NCBI RefSeq assembly: GCF_000244975.1
Contig: NZ_CM001440.1
Location: 4,882,325-4,946,324, forward strand
DNA from: Saccharomonospora cyanea NA-134
GTDB lineage: Bacteria > Actinomycetota > Actinomycetes > Mycobacteriales > Pseudonocardiaceae
DNA: 64,000 nt
Direction: 5' to 3'
Shown: positions 7,734 through 17,742 of the stretch, piece after piece
Numbering within the stretch: the first letter of the stretch is position 1
Layout of the letters: each line of letters starts with the position of its first letter
Translations under genes and position numbers: made by a program
The notes under the pieces: generated by a model
Databases searched by the model: none
The model's input: the letters and a program-made list of their open reading frames with translations, nothing else
What the model was told of the DNA's origin: nothing

Positions 7734-8540
7734 ATGACCATCCTGGTCACCGGAGCAACGGGCAACATCGGGCGCAAAGTCGTCGACCACCTGCTCGCGC
7801 GTGGAGCTCGGGACGTCCGCGCGCTCACCGTCGACCCCGGCAAAGCCGCACTTCCGTCCGATGTGGAGGTGGTGAAGGGTTACCTTCGGAAGGTGGACAC
7901 GCTGCCCGCGGCGTTCGAAGGCGTGTCCCGCGTGTACCTCGCGCCGACCCCGGACACGATCACCGACGTCGTCCGCCTCGCGCGCGAGGCGGGGGTGGAA
8001 CACATCGTCGACCTCTCCGGGGAGCCCGAGAGCTGGTGGGGCACGGTCACCACGGCCGTGGAGAAGTCCGGAGTGGACTGGACGCACCTGTGGCCTGGTG
8101 ACTTCATGGAGAACTCGCTGATGTGGGCGGAACAGATCCGCCGCACCGGCGCGGTGCGTGAGCCGTACCCGGAGTCGGCGAGCACGCCGATCGCCATGGA
8201 CGACATCGCCGCCGTGGCCGCCGCCGCCCTGCTCGACGACGGCCACCGTGGCAGGGCGCACCTGCTCACCGGCCCCGAAGCGCTGACCCGGACCGAACTC
8301 GTGGCGCACATCGGTGCGGCACTCGGCAGGGAGATCGAGTTCGTCCGGTCCACCCCCGAGGAGACGGTGCGGGCACTCACCCCCGCCATGCGGGAGAACG
8401 CGCAGTGGTACGTGGACAACGTGCTCACGGCGTTCGAGGCCGGAACGGCGGAACCCAACCACCTCGTCGAGGAGATCACCGGTCGCCCCGCGACTCGGTT
8501 CGCCGACTGGGCGCGCGCACACGCACACCAGTTCGCGTGA
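7734..8540 (+). CDS. NmrA-like NAD(P)-binding epimerase/reductase
   Basis: 268-residue atypical short-chain dehydrogenase. The N-terminal Rossmann motif is TGATGNIGRKV (residues 6-16). The middle lacks the classic YxxxK pair and resembles NmrA/SDR_a5 proteins, e.g. quinone or NAD(P)H-sensing oxidoreductases. A strong ribosome site AGGAGG lies 6 bp before the ATG. It is monocistronic, divergent from the EEP gene and closed by a hairpin at 8557-8591. Function beyond nucleotide binding is not evident. Confidence 0.85.
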   Translation: MTILVTGATGNIGRKVVDHLLARGARDVRALTVDPGKAALPSDVEVVKGYLRKVDTLPAAFEGVSRVYLAPTPDTITDVVRLAREAGVEHIVDLSGEPESWWGTVTTAVEKSGVDWTHLWPGDFMENSLMWAEQIRRTGAVREPYPESASTPIAMDDIAAVAAAALLDDGHRGRAHLLTGPEALTRTELVAHIGAALGREIEFVRSTPEETVRALTPAMRENAQWYVDNVLTAFEAGTAEPNHLVEEITGRPATRFADWARAHAHQFA

Positions 8541-8556
8541 GTTCCTCCCGAAACGC

Positions 8557-8591
8557 CGAAGGGCCCCCGCGCTACGCACGAGGGCCCTTCG
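8557..8591. terminator. Bidirectional terminator between epimerase and clpC
   Basis: CGAAGGGCCC and GGGCCCTTCG form a perfect 10-bp stem with a 15-nt loop between two convergent genes. Confidence 0.75.
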
Positions 8592-8613
8592 GGACGGTGA
8601 TTTCAGTTGTCGG

Positions 8614-11166
<2,553 letters not shown>

Positions 11167-11422
11167 TCCCACTCCCTCGACTGCTGCGCCGGCGGCCCGA
11201 CACTCTTTCCGGCTCGCTCCACCGGTGAGCTCGGCACCGTACGACCACTGTAGTAGCCGACCACACGTCCCGTGGCTACCACTGGTACGGATTCGAACCT
11301 CATGGAGCAGGGCCTGACGCGCCGCGAGCACTCGCGGAGGACACGCTCACAGTCGACTAGTTGCTGGCTGCTGACGTAGGGAACAACGAACGCCCCGGCA
11401 CTCGAATTCCGGTGGCACCCCT

Positions 11423-11441
11423 TGTCCGCTCAGCGCGAACA
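11423..11441. promoter_or_regulatory. Candidate ClgR operator upstream of clpC
   Basis: TGTCCGC-N5-GCGAACA: half-sites symmetrical except one base, matching the CGC-N5-GCG core described for ClgR sites in Corynebacterium and Streptomyces. It is 257 bp upstream of clpC in the non-coding interval 11167-11571. ClgR is known to activate clp genes; binding here is inferred. Confidence 0.5.
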
Positions 11442-11506
11442 CGTCGTTTTCGCACGCTCACCCGCTCGAACCGTGCCGCTGCACCGCCGAAACTCCATCA
11501 GTAAGG

Positions 11507-11525
11507 TAAGGCATAGCTAACCTAC
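11507..11525. promoter_or_regulatory. IdeR/DtxR iron box
   Basis: TAAGGCATAGCTAACCTAC matches 15 of 19 positions of the TWAGGTWAGSCTWACCTWA iron box, with the right half-site AGCTAACCTA complete. It lies 46 bp before the FhuF-like start at 11572, the usual place for iron-dependent repression. The remaining interval between clpC and this site holds the clpC promoter region and no gene. Confidence 0.6.
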
Positions 11526-11571
11526 TGCGGTAGGTCGCGAACCACCCGGTCGGAGCAGCGGAGGTCGGCGC

Positions 11572-12831
11572 GTGACCACGGACGGTTCAGTACGTGACAA
11601 TCGACACAGTCGAGCAACGTGTCGCCGTGTGTCCCCCGACGCGCTCGCGGGCTCGCTCGCCCGCGCCGCCGCGCTCCAGCAGGAGCTCGAACTCCGCACC
11701 GACGTGCCCGTCGACGACGACTGGTGGCGGTGCCACGACCTGCTCTCCGACCGCCGCCGGTTCTCGCTCTGGCACCGGCGGCTCGCTTCCTGGTTGATCC
11801 GGTCTCACGGCACCGCGCCCGCTCGCACCGTGTCCGGCTACGTCCTGTGGTGGTATCTCCGCGTGCCCGCCTACGTCGGCGCGCTCCTGTTGCACCACGA
11901 ACGGCGCGTGCCGCTGCTGCGGCCCTCCGAGCTGGCCCTGCGGGTCGCCCCCGACGGCAGACCCCACCCGGTGGGCGTCGCCCTCCTCGGCGACTCCTTC
12001 TACTGCCTTCCACTCGACCCGTCTGCGGGCAGGCCCGAGGCCGTCGTGGTGCCCGACGAACGAGCCCTGGCCGCCGTGTACCGAGCACGGTTCGTCGCCC
12101 ACGCGAACGCCTTCGTCCGCGCCTACCGGCCACTGAGTCCCCACGGGCCGAGAACGCTCTGGGCCGCGGCCACCGACGCACTCGACAGCTGCCTGTGGTG
12201 GGTGGGGTTCCAGGGTGGCGACGAAGGTGCGGGCGTGGCCGACGCGGCACTCGTGCTCGACGCGCGACACGACCCTCTGACCTCCGCCTCGACCCTGCGC
12301 CGACGCCCCGGCGACGACGGGACGGCCGACGCGGGCGGTCAGAGAGCACCCAACCCACGCAGCGTGGCGGTGAGCGCCTCCGACAGGTTCCCAGCGGAGC
12401 CAGGCCGGCGGTGGACGTGGTCCTCCGCATCACGGAACAGGAGCATCCGCCCGAGCCCGGCCACGTCGATCAGTGACAGCGGACTGCTCCGGCGCCGGAC
12501 CCCACCGACTGTGGCCGCGCCGTACAACTGGTGCGCCCCCTCGCGCGGCGCTCTCAGGTGGTCGCGCAGCTCCTCGACACCGCGTCGGTCCGCCAGCGGG
12601 CGGCTGTTCCCCACATCCGGCGCGTCGGCGCCCTCCAGCTCGGAACGGGCGACGCTGAACGGACGCACGGGGGCGGGCGGAACGTGCGGGACCATCGCCA
12701 CGAACTCCTCCACGAGGTGGCGCGGCTCGACGGGCCGGAGGGTCACGGTGTCGCCGTGCACGAGCGCGGCCACCGCTCCGCCGTCGCGTTCGGCCACCAG
12801 GAGAGCACTGTCCCGGCCCGCGTCGGCATAG
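11572..12831 (+). CDS. FhuF-like siderophore-iron reductase family protein, C-terminally degraded
   Basis: The frame opens at GTG 11572, 7 bp after GGAGG, and stays open to 12831. Residues 1 to about 250 resemble the FhuF/(2Fe-2S)-binding family of actinomycetes (long helical segment with RARFVAHANAFVRAYRP and LWAAATDALDSCLWW). These proteins reduce ferric siderophores in the cytoplasm using a C-terminal Cys-Cys...Cys-x2-Cys cluster. That cluster is absent: after STLRRRPGDDG (about 12320) the frame runs antisense through the convergent EspG-like gene, giving arginine/serine-rich low-information sequence. The iron box supports an iron role. It may be inactive or a remnant; a sequencing frameshift cannot be excluded, and the frame-2 reading from GTG 11594 also looks coding for its first 16 codons. 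Confidence 0.55.
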   Translation: MTTDGSVRDNRHSRATCRRVSPDALAGSLARAAALQQELELRTDVPVDDDWWRCHDLLSDRRRFSLWHRRLASWLIRSHGTAPARTVSGYVLWWYLRVPAYVGALLLHHERRVPLLRPSELALRVAPDGRPHPVGVALLGDSFYCLPLDPSAGRPEAVVVPDERALAAVYRARFVAHANAFVRAYRPLSPHGPRTLWAAATDALDSCLWWVGFQGGDEGAGVADAALVLDARHDPLTSASTLRRRPGDDGTADAGGQRAPNPRSVAVSASDRFPAEPGRRWTWSSASRNRSIRPSPATSISDSGLLRRRTPPTVAAPYNWCAPSRGALRWSRSSSTPRRSASGRLFPTSGASAPSSSERATLNGRTGAGGTCGTIATNSSTRWRGSTGRRVTVSPCTSAATAPPSRSATRRALSRPASA

Positions 12832-13088
12832 GCGCTCCAGCAGTACAGCTCGCGCGCCGGGCGGGCCAGTGTGCGCAGCGTCTCACGGAACATCGTGGTG
12901 AGCGCGTGTTCCGTCGACAGCCCCACGTCGGCCAACAGCCGCAGACACTGACGGGTGAGCTCGGCCGTCCTGCCGCTCGATACGTAAAGGCCGTGCGACC
13001 CCAGCGCCGGGTGCGGTTCGCCGAACCCTTCGAGATCCCACGTGTACAGCAGAGCCAGTCTGGGCACGTCCACGGGCTGCGCTATCAC
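12339..13088 (-). CDS. EspG-like ESX secretion chaperone
   Basis: 249 residues from GTG 13088 (VIAQPVDVPRLAL), set by AGGAGG 8 bp upstream; a GTG 9 bp earlier overlaps that site. The pattern (acidic first strand LALLYTWDLEG, central LLVAERDGGAVAALVHGDTVTLRPV, terminal SEALTATLRGLGAL) fits EspG proteins, cytosolic chaperones that bind PPE-type substrates for type VII secretion. It is the last gene of a four-gene unit and directly follows the WXG/PPE-like gene (12 bp), its likely client. Its 3' half lies antisense under the FhuF-like frame. Confidence 0.75.
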   Translation of the reverse strand: MIAQPVDVPRLALLYTWDLEGFGEPHPALGSHGLYVSSGRTAELTRQCLRLLADVGLSTEHALTTMFRETLRTLARPARELYCWSAYADAGRDSALLVAERDGGAVAALVHGDTVTLRPVEPRHLVEEFVAMVPHVPPAPVRPFSVARSELEGADAPDVGNSRPLADRRGVEELRDHLRAPREGAHQLYGAATVGGVRRRSSPLSLIDVAGLGRMLLFRDAEDHVHRRPGSAGNLSEALTATLRGLGAL

Positions 13089-13100
13089 CGGTCCCACCTC

Positions 13101-14471
13101 CTATCCGCCGATGGTGGGCGGCGTGATGATGTGCCCGGTCTGGGGATCACGCAGGTCCTCCTCATCGCCGAGCGAGAAGGCCTCGTCGGTGTCCTGGACG
13201 TAGTTGCGCTGGTGTTCGGAGTCCTCACTCCCAGGGCCGCGGCCCGCCGCGCCGCCCATGGCCCCCATCGGGGCCATCCCGACACGACCCGCCATACCCG
13301 CCGCACCGGGCCTGGCCGCGCCCTGCGCGGCGTTCGCCGCGGGACCGGGGGGAACGGCACCGCTGCCCCGACCCACACCGGGTGGGCTGCCCGACGTGCC
13401 ACCTGTGCCCGTGCCCGGCCTGCCTCCGCCTGTTCCGAGGCCAGCGGCCCCACTCGCCGACGATCCGCCGTAACCTCCCACCAGCGGCGAGCCACCCGCA
13501 GTCGACCAAGGACTCTGCGTGCCACCACCGGGCACGGGCGAACCGGACGGGTTGCCCGTCGACGGCTGGTACGCCGCGGGTCGATAGGTGGACGACGGGT
13601 CGGAAGGCGGCTGGTAACCCGACACCGAGGTCGAGTCGGACCCCACGCGGTCGCCGGTGAGTTCGTCCCCACCAGGGTGAGTGCGCACGAACGACGAGTC
13701 CTGCGGCTCCTGGTAGTGGACGGCCGGCCGGAGGTCACCCGGTTCGGAGTCGGTTCCGGCTTTCCGGTCCTGCCGGTCGCGGGCGTCGCCGGCTGGGTCG
13801 TCGGCGTCCCGCCGGGACTCGTCACCGTCACCCCGCTGGAAGTCGTCGGCGACCTGCTTCCGGTCGAGGGAACGGGGCTCCGCCTCGAGCGACCGTGCCC
13901 GGCCCGTCACCTCGTCCCTGGCCAGCGTGATCTCCCCGTCGCCGAACTCGTCGAGCTGCCCGTAGTCGTACGTCACCTGCTGTGACGCCGACCGGGTGTA
14001 CTGCTCGTACGCCTCGTAGGCTCGGCGGTTCCGTTCCTCGAGCTCCCTGTACCGGGTGATCTCGTCCTCGGTGTCGGTGTCCCACGGAGTGACGTAGTCC
14101 CAGAAGCCCCGGGACGGCGGCTGGTCGGGCATCGGTTCGAGCTCGGACTTGAGCCGGTCGAACGCGTACGACATGTCGGTCAGCGTGCGCGCGTTGCTCT
14201 GGTAGGCGGACGAGGCCTGGTACGTCGCCTCCACGGCGACGAGGATGCGAGCGCGTGCCGCGTCGGCACCGCCACCGGTCCACGCGCTTTCGAGATCTGT
14301 CAGCAACTGACGACTATGGTCGCTGACGAGGGCGTGGTCCTGCGACAGCCTGTTCGCGCGAGTCGCGCCATCCCGCCAGTCGGAGGAGCTGCCGGACAGC
14401 ACCAGCCGCACGAGTTCCGGCATGGACATCACACCGCCGAACTGACGTGCGGACACTGCACCTTCCGTCAC
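13101..14471 (-). CDS. WXG100/PPE-like type VII secretion substrate with Pro/Gly-rich tail
   Basis: 456 residues. The N-terminal ~130 residues are helical with a WxG turn (SAWTGGGADAARA), the hallmark of ESX substrates. The middle is acidic and disordered (GDGDESRRDADD) and the C-terminal third is Pro/Gly/Ser-rich, ending with YVQDTDEAFSLG...ITPPTIGG. GTG 14471 overlaps the upstream lipoprotein stop (GTGA), so translation is coupled. The closing tail pattern recurs in the PPE-like protein at 32090-33469 and may be a secretion or binding tag. Function after secretion is unknown. Confidence 0.8.
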   Translation of the reverse strand: MTEGAVSARQFGGVMSMPELVRLVLSGSSSDWRDGATRANRLSQDHALVSDHSRQLLTDLESAWTGGGADAARARILVAVEATYQASSAYQSNARTLTDMSYAFDRLKSELEPMPDQPPSRGFWDYVTPWDTDTEDEITRYRELEERNRRAYEAYEQYTRSASQQVTYDYGQLDEFGDGEITLARDEVTGRARSLEAEPRSLDRKQVADDFQRGDGDESRRDADDPAGDARDRQDRKAGTDSEPGDLRPAVHYQEPQDSSFVRTHPGGDELTGDRVGSDSTSVSGYQPPSDPSSTYRPAAYQPSTGNPSGSPVPGGGTQSPWSTAGGSPLVGGYGGSSASGAAGLGTGGGRPGTGTGGTSGSPPGVGRGSGAVPPGPAANAAQGAARPGAAGMAGRVGMAPMGAMGGAAGRGPGSEDSEHQRNYVQDTDEAFSLGDEEDLRDPQTGHIITPPTIGG

Positions 14472-15094
14472 CGTCCCGCCCCCTCTCTCAGGTTGTCCAC
14501 CAAGGTCTCGGCCAAGCGCTCGGACAACTCGCAGGCGTCGACCTGGCCCTTCTTCGCACGGCTGGGCGCCACCGCGACCCCCACCGCGTACTCGTCGGAG
14601 AGCCCGACGTTGACCGAGCACGTCGTTTCGCCCGCGTCCGTCTGGAAGGCGACCGCCGGGAAGCCGCCGATCGACGGGATCTCCCGCCACACCTTCACGG
14701 CCGGTTTCGTGTTCCGGTACAGGTTGCTCAGGCCCTCGTGCGTGGCGGTGACGAAGTTGACGAAGACCCCCGCCCCCGTGTCGGGGTCCTGCCAGGAGCA
14801 CCAGGGCCCGGTGGCGATGTCGTCACGTTCGCCCTCCGGTGCGTCCCCGCCCAGGGCCTCGACGATCTGCTGCCGGGTGAACGCCTGGCACGGGTCCTGG
14901 GGGAGCACCGACTGCGGCAGCGGGTTGGACACCGCGGGCGCACCGCTGTGCGGCAGCCCGCTCGCCTGGGTGGAGGTCGCACCGCTCGGTGCGGTCGGCT
15001 TCGGGGAAGCGACGCCTTCCGTCGGCGCCGCCGAACAACCGGCCACCACACCGGCGAGGCTCAGACCCACCACCACACGAAGAATTCGTGTCAT
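14468..15094 (-). CDS. DUF3558 family lipoprotein
   Basis: 208 residues. Signal peptide with lipobox VVAGC (Cys near residue 20), then DUF3558 features: DPCQAFTRQQIVEALGG, a WCSWQDP strand and a paired cysteine (TTCSVNV). Such lipoproteins are common next to ESX loci in Pseudonocardiaceae; their role is not established. ATG 15094 overlaps the preceding gene's stop (ATGA) and its own stop overlaps the next start, placing it in the middle of a coupled ESX accessory operon. Confidence 0.88.
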   Translation of the reverse strand: MTRILRVVVGLSLAGVVAGCSAAPTEGVASPKPTAPSGATSTQASGLPHSGAPAVSNPLPQSVLPQDPCQAFTRQQIVEALGGDAPEGERDDIATGPWCSWQDPDTGAGVFVNFVTATHEGLSNLYRNTKPAVKVWREIPSIGGFPAVAFQTDAGETTCSVNVGLSDEYAVGVAVAPSRAKKGQVDACELSERLAETLVDNLREGAGR

Positions 15095-15558
15095 TCGAGG
15101 AATCCCCTGTTCTCACGGGCCACGGAACCGCCCGCCGCGCCGATCTGCTGCTTCGCGTCCTCATCGGAATCGGCGATGAGGCCGAGCGCCTTCTCCAGGC
15201 GGGCGACGAGTTCGGCGAAGAACGTGATCTCCTTCTGGAGGTGTTCGTGCCCGTGGAAGAACGCGCCTCTCCCGATACCGCCGACGGCGCTCTCGTGGAA
15301 GTGGAGGCTTGCGGGGTCCTCAGCCGCGGCCCGCATCTCGAGGAGCTGCCTGGACTCCGCTTCCATACCGACGAGGTCGTTGTAGATGCGCTTGAAGGAG
15401 TCCAACATCCGCCGGGCCTCTTCTGTGCTGAGACTGAAGCCCTGACCGCCCGTGGGAACGCTGCCCGAGCCGCCACCCGGCGCGGGTGCGGCCCCTCCGG
15501 ACGGCACTCCGTCGACCCAGAATGTGACATCGGAGAGCCAGCCCTCGGCAGCGGTCAT
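15091..15558 (-). CDS. Conserved helical protein, first gene of ESX accessory operon
   Basis: 155 residues from ATG 15558 with ribosome site GGGGAGG 5 bp upstream. A Gly/Ser/Pro-rich segment (about 20-40) precedes a helical hairpin of ~100 residues (TEEARRMLDSFKRIYNDL and KEITFFAELVARLEKALGL) with size and layout like small ESX-secreted or EspC-like proteins, but no WxG or YxxxD/E motif at the end. No signal peptide is visible. Being first in a unit with a lipoprotein, WXG/PPE-like protein and EspG-like chaperone suggests a type VII role; the exact family was not recognised. Confidence 0.7.
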   Translation of the reverse strand: MTAAEGWLSDVTFWVDGVPSGGAAPAPGGGSGSVPTGGQGFSLSTEEARRMLDSFKRIYNDLVGMEAESRQLLEMRAAAEDPASLHFHESAVGGIGRGAFFHGHEHLQKEITFFAELVARLEKALGLIADSDEDAKQQIGAAGGSVARENRGFLE

Positions 15559-15667
15559 GCCTACCTCCCCATAAGCACCCCATACACCGTTTCGGGAGAG
15601 TAGCGCGAAAATCACACCCTGACGGAAACTTCACAGGTTTACCCCGAATTGGGTACAGCCGGGTGAA

Positions 15668-16258
15668 TCACCTGCTCCAGTCAGGGTCACGCCCGGACAA
15701 CCCGAGCAGTCGCGCCAGCGGCACGGCGTTTTCAGCCACGGGTACCTCGGCTCCGAAAACGCCGTACTGCCTTCCCCGCGGCGCGAACTCCTCGAGCGCG
15801 CGGAAGACGGCGAGCGCGGTCTCGGACTCGCAGCGGAACTCCGCCCCCGTGGCCACGGCGAGATCCCAGCCGTGCACGACGAACTCGGTCAGCGCCATCG
15901 CGCCGACCTGGCGGGCGGGCAGCTCCGCCGCGCCGAACAGGACAGCACCGTCCCACGCCGACGGATCGCGCAGCGCCTTCGCGAGCCGCTCGACGTCGTC
16001 GGCGAGCACAGCCCGCCAGTCCTCGGTCACCAGGTCCGTCTCGCTCTCGCCCCCGGCCACGGCGGGCGGTGGCTCCCTGCGCACGGCGGCGGTCAGGCGC
16101 GGCGTCCAGTACAGCAGGTGGTTCAGCAGGCCCCGGACGGTGTAGTGCTCGCACGGCGTGGGCGCGTCCAGGGCATCGGCGGGAACAGCGTGCAGCACGT
16201 CGAGGAACGCTTCCCCCGCGGGGTCGACGACATTCTGAAGTTCCGGCGGATTCGACAT
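15668..16258 (-). CDS. TIGR03086-type metal-binding protein (DinB/mycothiol-isomerase-like fold)
   Basis: 196 residues from ATG 16258. The N-terminal helix PTPCEHYTVRGLLNHLLY and the middle ALTEFVVHGWDLAVATG carry histidines spaced like the metal site of the maleylpyruvate-isomerase N-terminal/DinB superfamily, which in actinomycetes often uses mycothiol. The reaction is unknown. It is divergent from the AraC regulator, whose start is only 74 bp away, so regulation of this gene by the AraC protein is plausible. Confidence 0.8.
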   Translation of the reverse strand: MSNPPELQNVVDPAGEAFLDVLHAVPADALDAPTPCEHYTVRGLLNHLLYWTPRLTAAVRREPPPAVAGGESETDLVTEDWRAVLADDVERLAKALRDPSAWDGAVLFGAAELPARQVGAMALTEFVVHGWDLAVATGAEFRCESETALAVFRALEEFAPRGRQYGVFGAEVPVAENAVPLARLLGLSGRDPDWSR

Positions 16259-16332
16259 GGCCCCATGGTCGGGGTCATCGACGCGGGAGTCTTGAACAAA
16301 AGCGACAGATCCCGACCGTATCGTCGAGACCC

Positions 16333-17145
16333 GTGGAACGGACGCCCCAGGGAATCCTGCACCGGCACGCCGCAAGGGCGCGGTTCACGTTGAACAGGTT
16401 CTCACCGGCCCCGCCGCTTCGCGAGTACGTCCAGTACTACTGGGTCGTGCGCTGGGATCTCCGCGGCCGACCACCGCACGAGCAACGGGTACTGCCCAAC
16501 CTGTCCACACACGTGGTGTTCGGAACCGCCTCGGCCGGGGTGTGGGGACCGTCCCGGTCGGTGTTCGCCCATGCCCTGCGCGACCGAGGACTGGCACTCG
16601 GCGTACGCGTGGTCCCCGGCTGCTGCGGCGCGGTACTGGGCCTGCCCGCCGGCGACCTTCGCGACGGCCCGAGGTCGTTGCCGGACGTCCTCGGGCACGC
16701 GGTGCGCGAGATCGAGGACGCCGTACGCCGGGAAAGCGACGATCCGGAACTCACCTCGCTCGCCGACGCGCTGTTCACCGAACGAATCCGGCCGCTCACG
16801 AACCCGGAACGTCGTGCCCGTGACGCCGTCGCCCTGATCGCCGGTGACCCGGCGTTGACGCGGGTGGACGAGCTCGCAGCGCGCACCGGAATGACGGTGC
16901 GCGCACTGCAGCGGTTGTTCACCACACACATCGGAACGGGACCCAAGTGGGCAATCCGGGTCTACCGCCTGGGCGACGCCGAGGCACGACTGTCTTCCGA
17001 TTCCCCGCCGAGCCAGGCGGAGCTGGCAGCCGAACTCGGCTACAGCGACCAAGCACATTTCGCCCGCGATTTCACGTCACTCGTCGGCACTCCCCCCGCT
17101 TCATACGGGCGGCAACAGAAAGTAACCGAACAGGCGCAAAACTGA
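16333..17145 (+). CDS. AraC family transcriptional regulator
   Basis: 270 residues from GTG 16333. The N-terminal domain (PPLREYVQYYWVVRWDL...VLPNLSTHVVFG) is the DUF6597-like sensor module; the C-terminal 100 residues form the double helix-turn-helix with DELAARTGMTVRALQRLF and AELGYSDQAHFARDF. The ligand is unknown. It is divergent from the TIGR03086 gene, a likely target, and is closed by the hairpin at 17147-17179. The exact start is uncertain because no strong ribosome site is present. Confidence 0.85.
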   Translation: MERTPQGILHRHAARARFTLNRFSPAPPLREYVQYYWVVRWDLRGRPPHEQRVLPNLSTHVVFGTASAGVWGPSRSVFAHALRDRGLALGVRVVPGCCGAVLGLPAGDLRDGPRSLPDVLGHAVREIEDAVRRESDDPELTSLADALFTERIRPLTNPERRARDAVALIAGDPALTRVDELAARTGMTVRALQRLFTTHIGTGPKWAIRVYRLGDAEARLSSDSPPSQAELAAELGYSDQAHFARDFTSLVGTPPASYGRQQKVTEQAQN

Positions 17146-17146
17146 A

Positions 17147-17179
17147 TATGGCCTCCCGGGTCGAGCCCGGGAGGCCATA
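17147..17179. terminator. Bidirectional terminator between araC-type gene and lsr2
   Basis: TATGGCCTCCCGGG and its exact complement form a 14-bp stem with 5-nt loop (TCGAG), between convergent genes; the A/T ends give short U-runs on both sides. Confidence 0.85.
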
Positions 17180-17193
17180 CGTCACGACGTCTT

Positions 17194-17541
17194 TCAGTTC
17201 CTGCGGTGGTAGGCTTCGACGACCTCGGACGGGATGCGTCCACGATCTGAGACCTCGTAACCGTTCTTCCGCGCCCACGCACGAATTGCCTGGTTCTGTT
17301 CGCGGTCCACGGCGGCCGAGCGAGCGGGCGCTTTCACGGCGCTCCTGCTCGACGACCTCTTCCGGCCACCGGCCCTGCGAGCGTGCTCAACGTACTGAGC
17401 AAGGGCGTCACGCAATTCTTCCGCATTTTCGGCGGAGAGATCGATCTCGTAGCTGACCCCGTCAAGACCGAACTCGACCGTCTCGTCGGCCTCCGACCCG
17501 TCCAGGTCGTCCACGAGGGACACAAGGACCTTCTGCGCCAT
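17194..17541 (-). CDS. lsr2: Nucleoid-associated protein Lsr2
   Basis: 115 residues, the usual Lsr2 length. The N-terminal dimerisation domain ([15 protein letters not shown] ... VSYEIDLS) and the C-terminal DNA-binding domain with the RGR AT-hook-like motif ([14 protein letters not shown]) are both clear. Lsr2 coats AT-rich, often transferred DNA and silences it, the actinobacterial counterpart of H-NS. Ribosome site AGGAGG precedes the ATG. In mycobacteria lsr2 lies between clpC1 and lysS; here lysS is missing from the upstream side. Confidence 0.97.
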   Translation of the reverse strand: MAQKVLVSLVDDLDGSEADETVEFGLDGVSYEIDLSAENAEELRDALAQYVEHARRAGGRKRSSSRSAVKAPARSAAVDREQNQAIRAWARKNGYEVSDRGRIPSEVVEAYHRRN

Positions 17542-17615
17542 CTTATTCCTCCTGCTTGGGACATGCTGAGATCACGTGGTGCCCACGCCCGAGCCAAAAG
17601 CCTTGACCGAGCATA

Positions 17616-17644
17616 TTGTTACCCGTCCGCGTAGAATAACGCAA
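17616..17644 (-). promoter_or_regulatory. Candidate lsr2 promoter
   Basis: On the minus strand TTGCGT (17639-17644), a 17-bp spacer and TAACAA (17616-17621) lie 75 bp before the lsr2 start in an AT-richer stretch. Weak but correctly spaced. Confidence 0.35.
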
Positions 17645-17654
17645 ATCAACTTCA

Positions 17655-17703
17655 GTGATTGTGTCGGCCGTTGACTACGCCCTTATGCGGGCAACACAAT
17701 CAC
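17655..17703. terminator. Perfect inverted repeat between coaX and lsr2
   Basis: GTGATTGTGT and ACACAATCAC pair perfectly over 10 bp with a 29-nt loop, 40 bp past the coaX stop. It may end the pan operon transcript or be an operator for lsr2; the AT-rich arms are unusual for a terminator in this genome. Confidence 0.45.
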
Positions 17704-17742
17704 CGCTCTCGCCGAAGTCGCAGGAAAACGGGCGTCCCGTGC

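Noticed and set aside
11290..11302. GATTCGAACCTC resembling a tRNA T-loop on the minus strand
   Set aside because: The flanking bases do not form a T-stem and no anticodon arm or acceptor pair was found.
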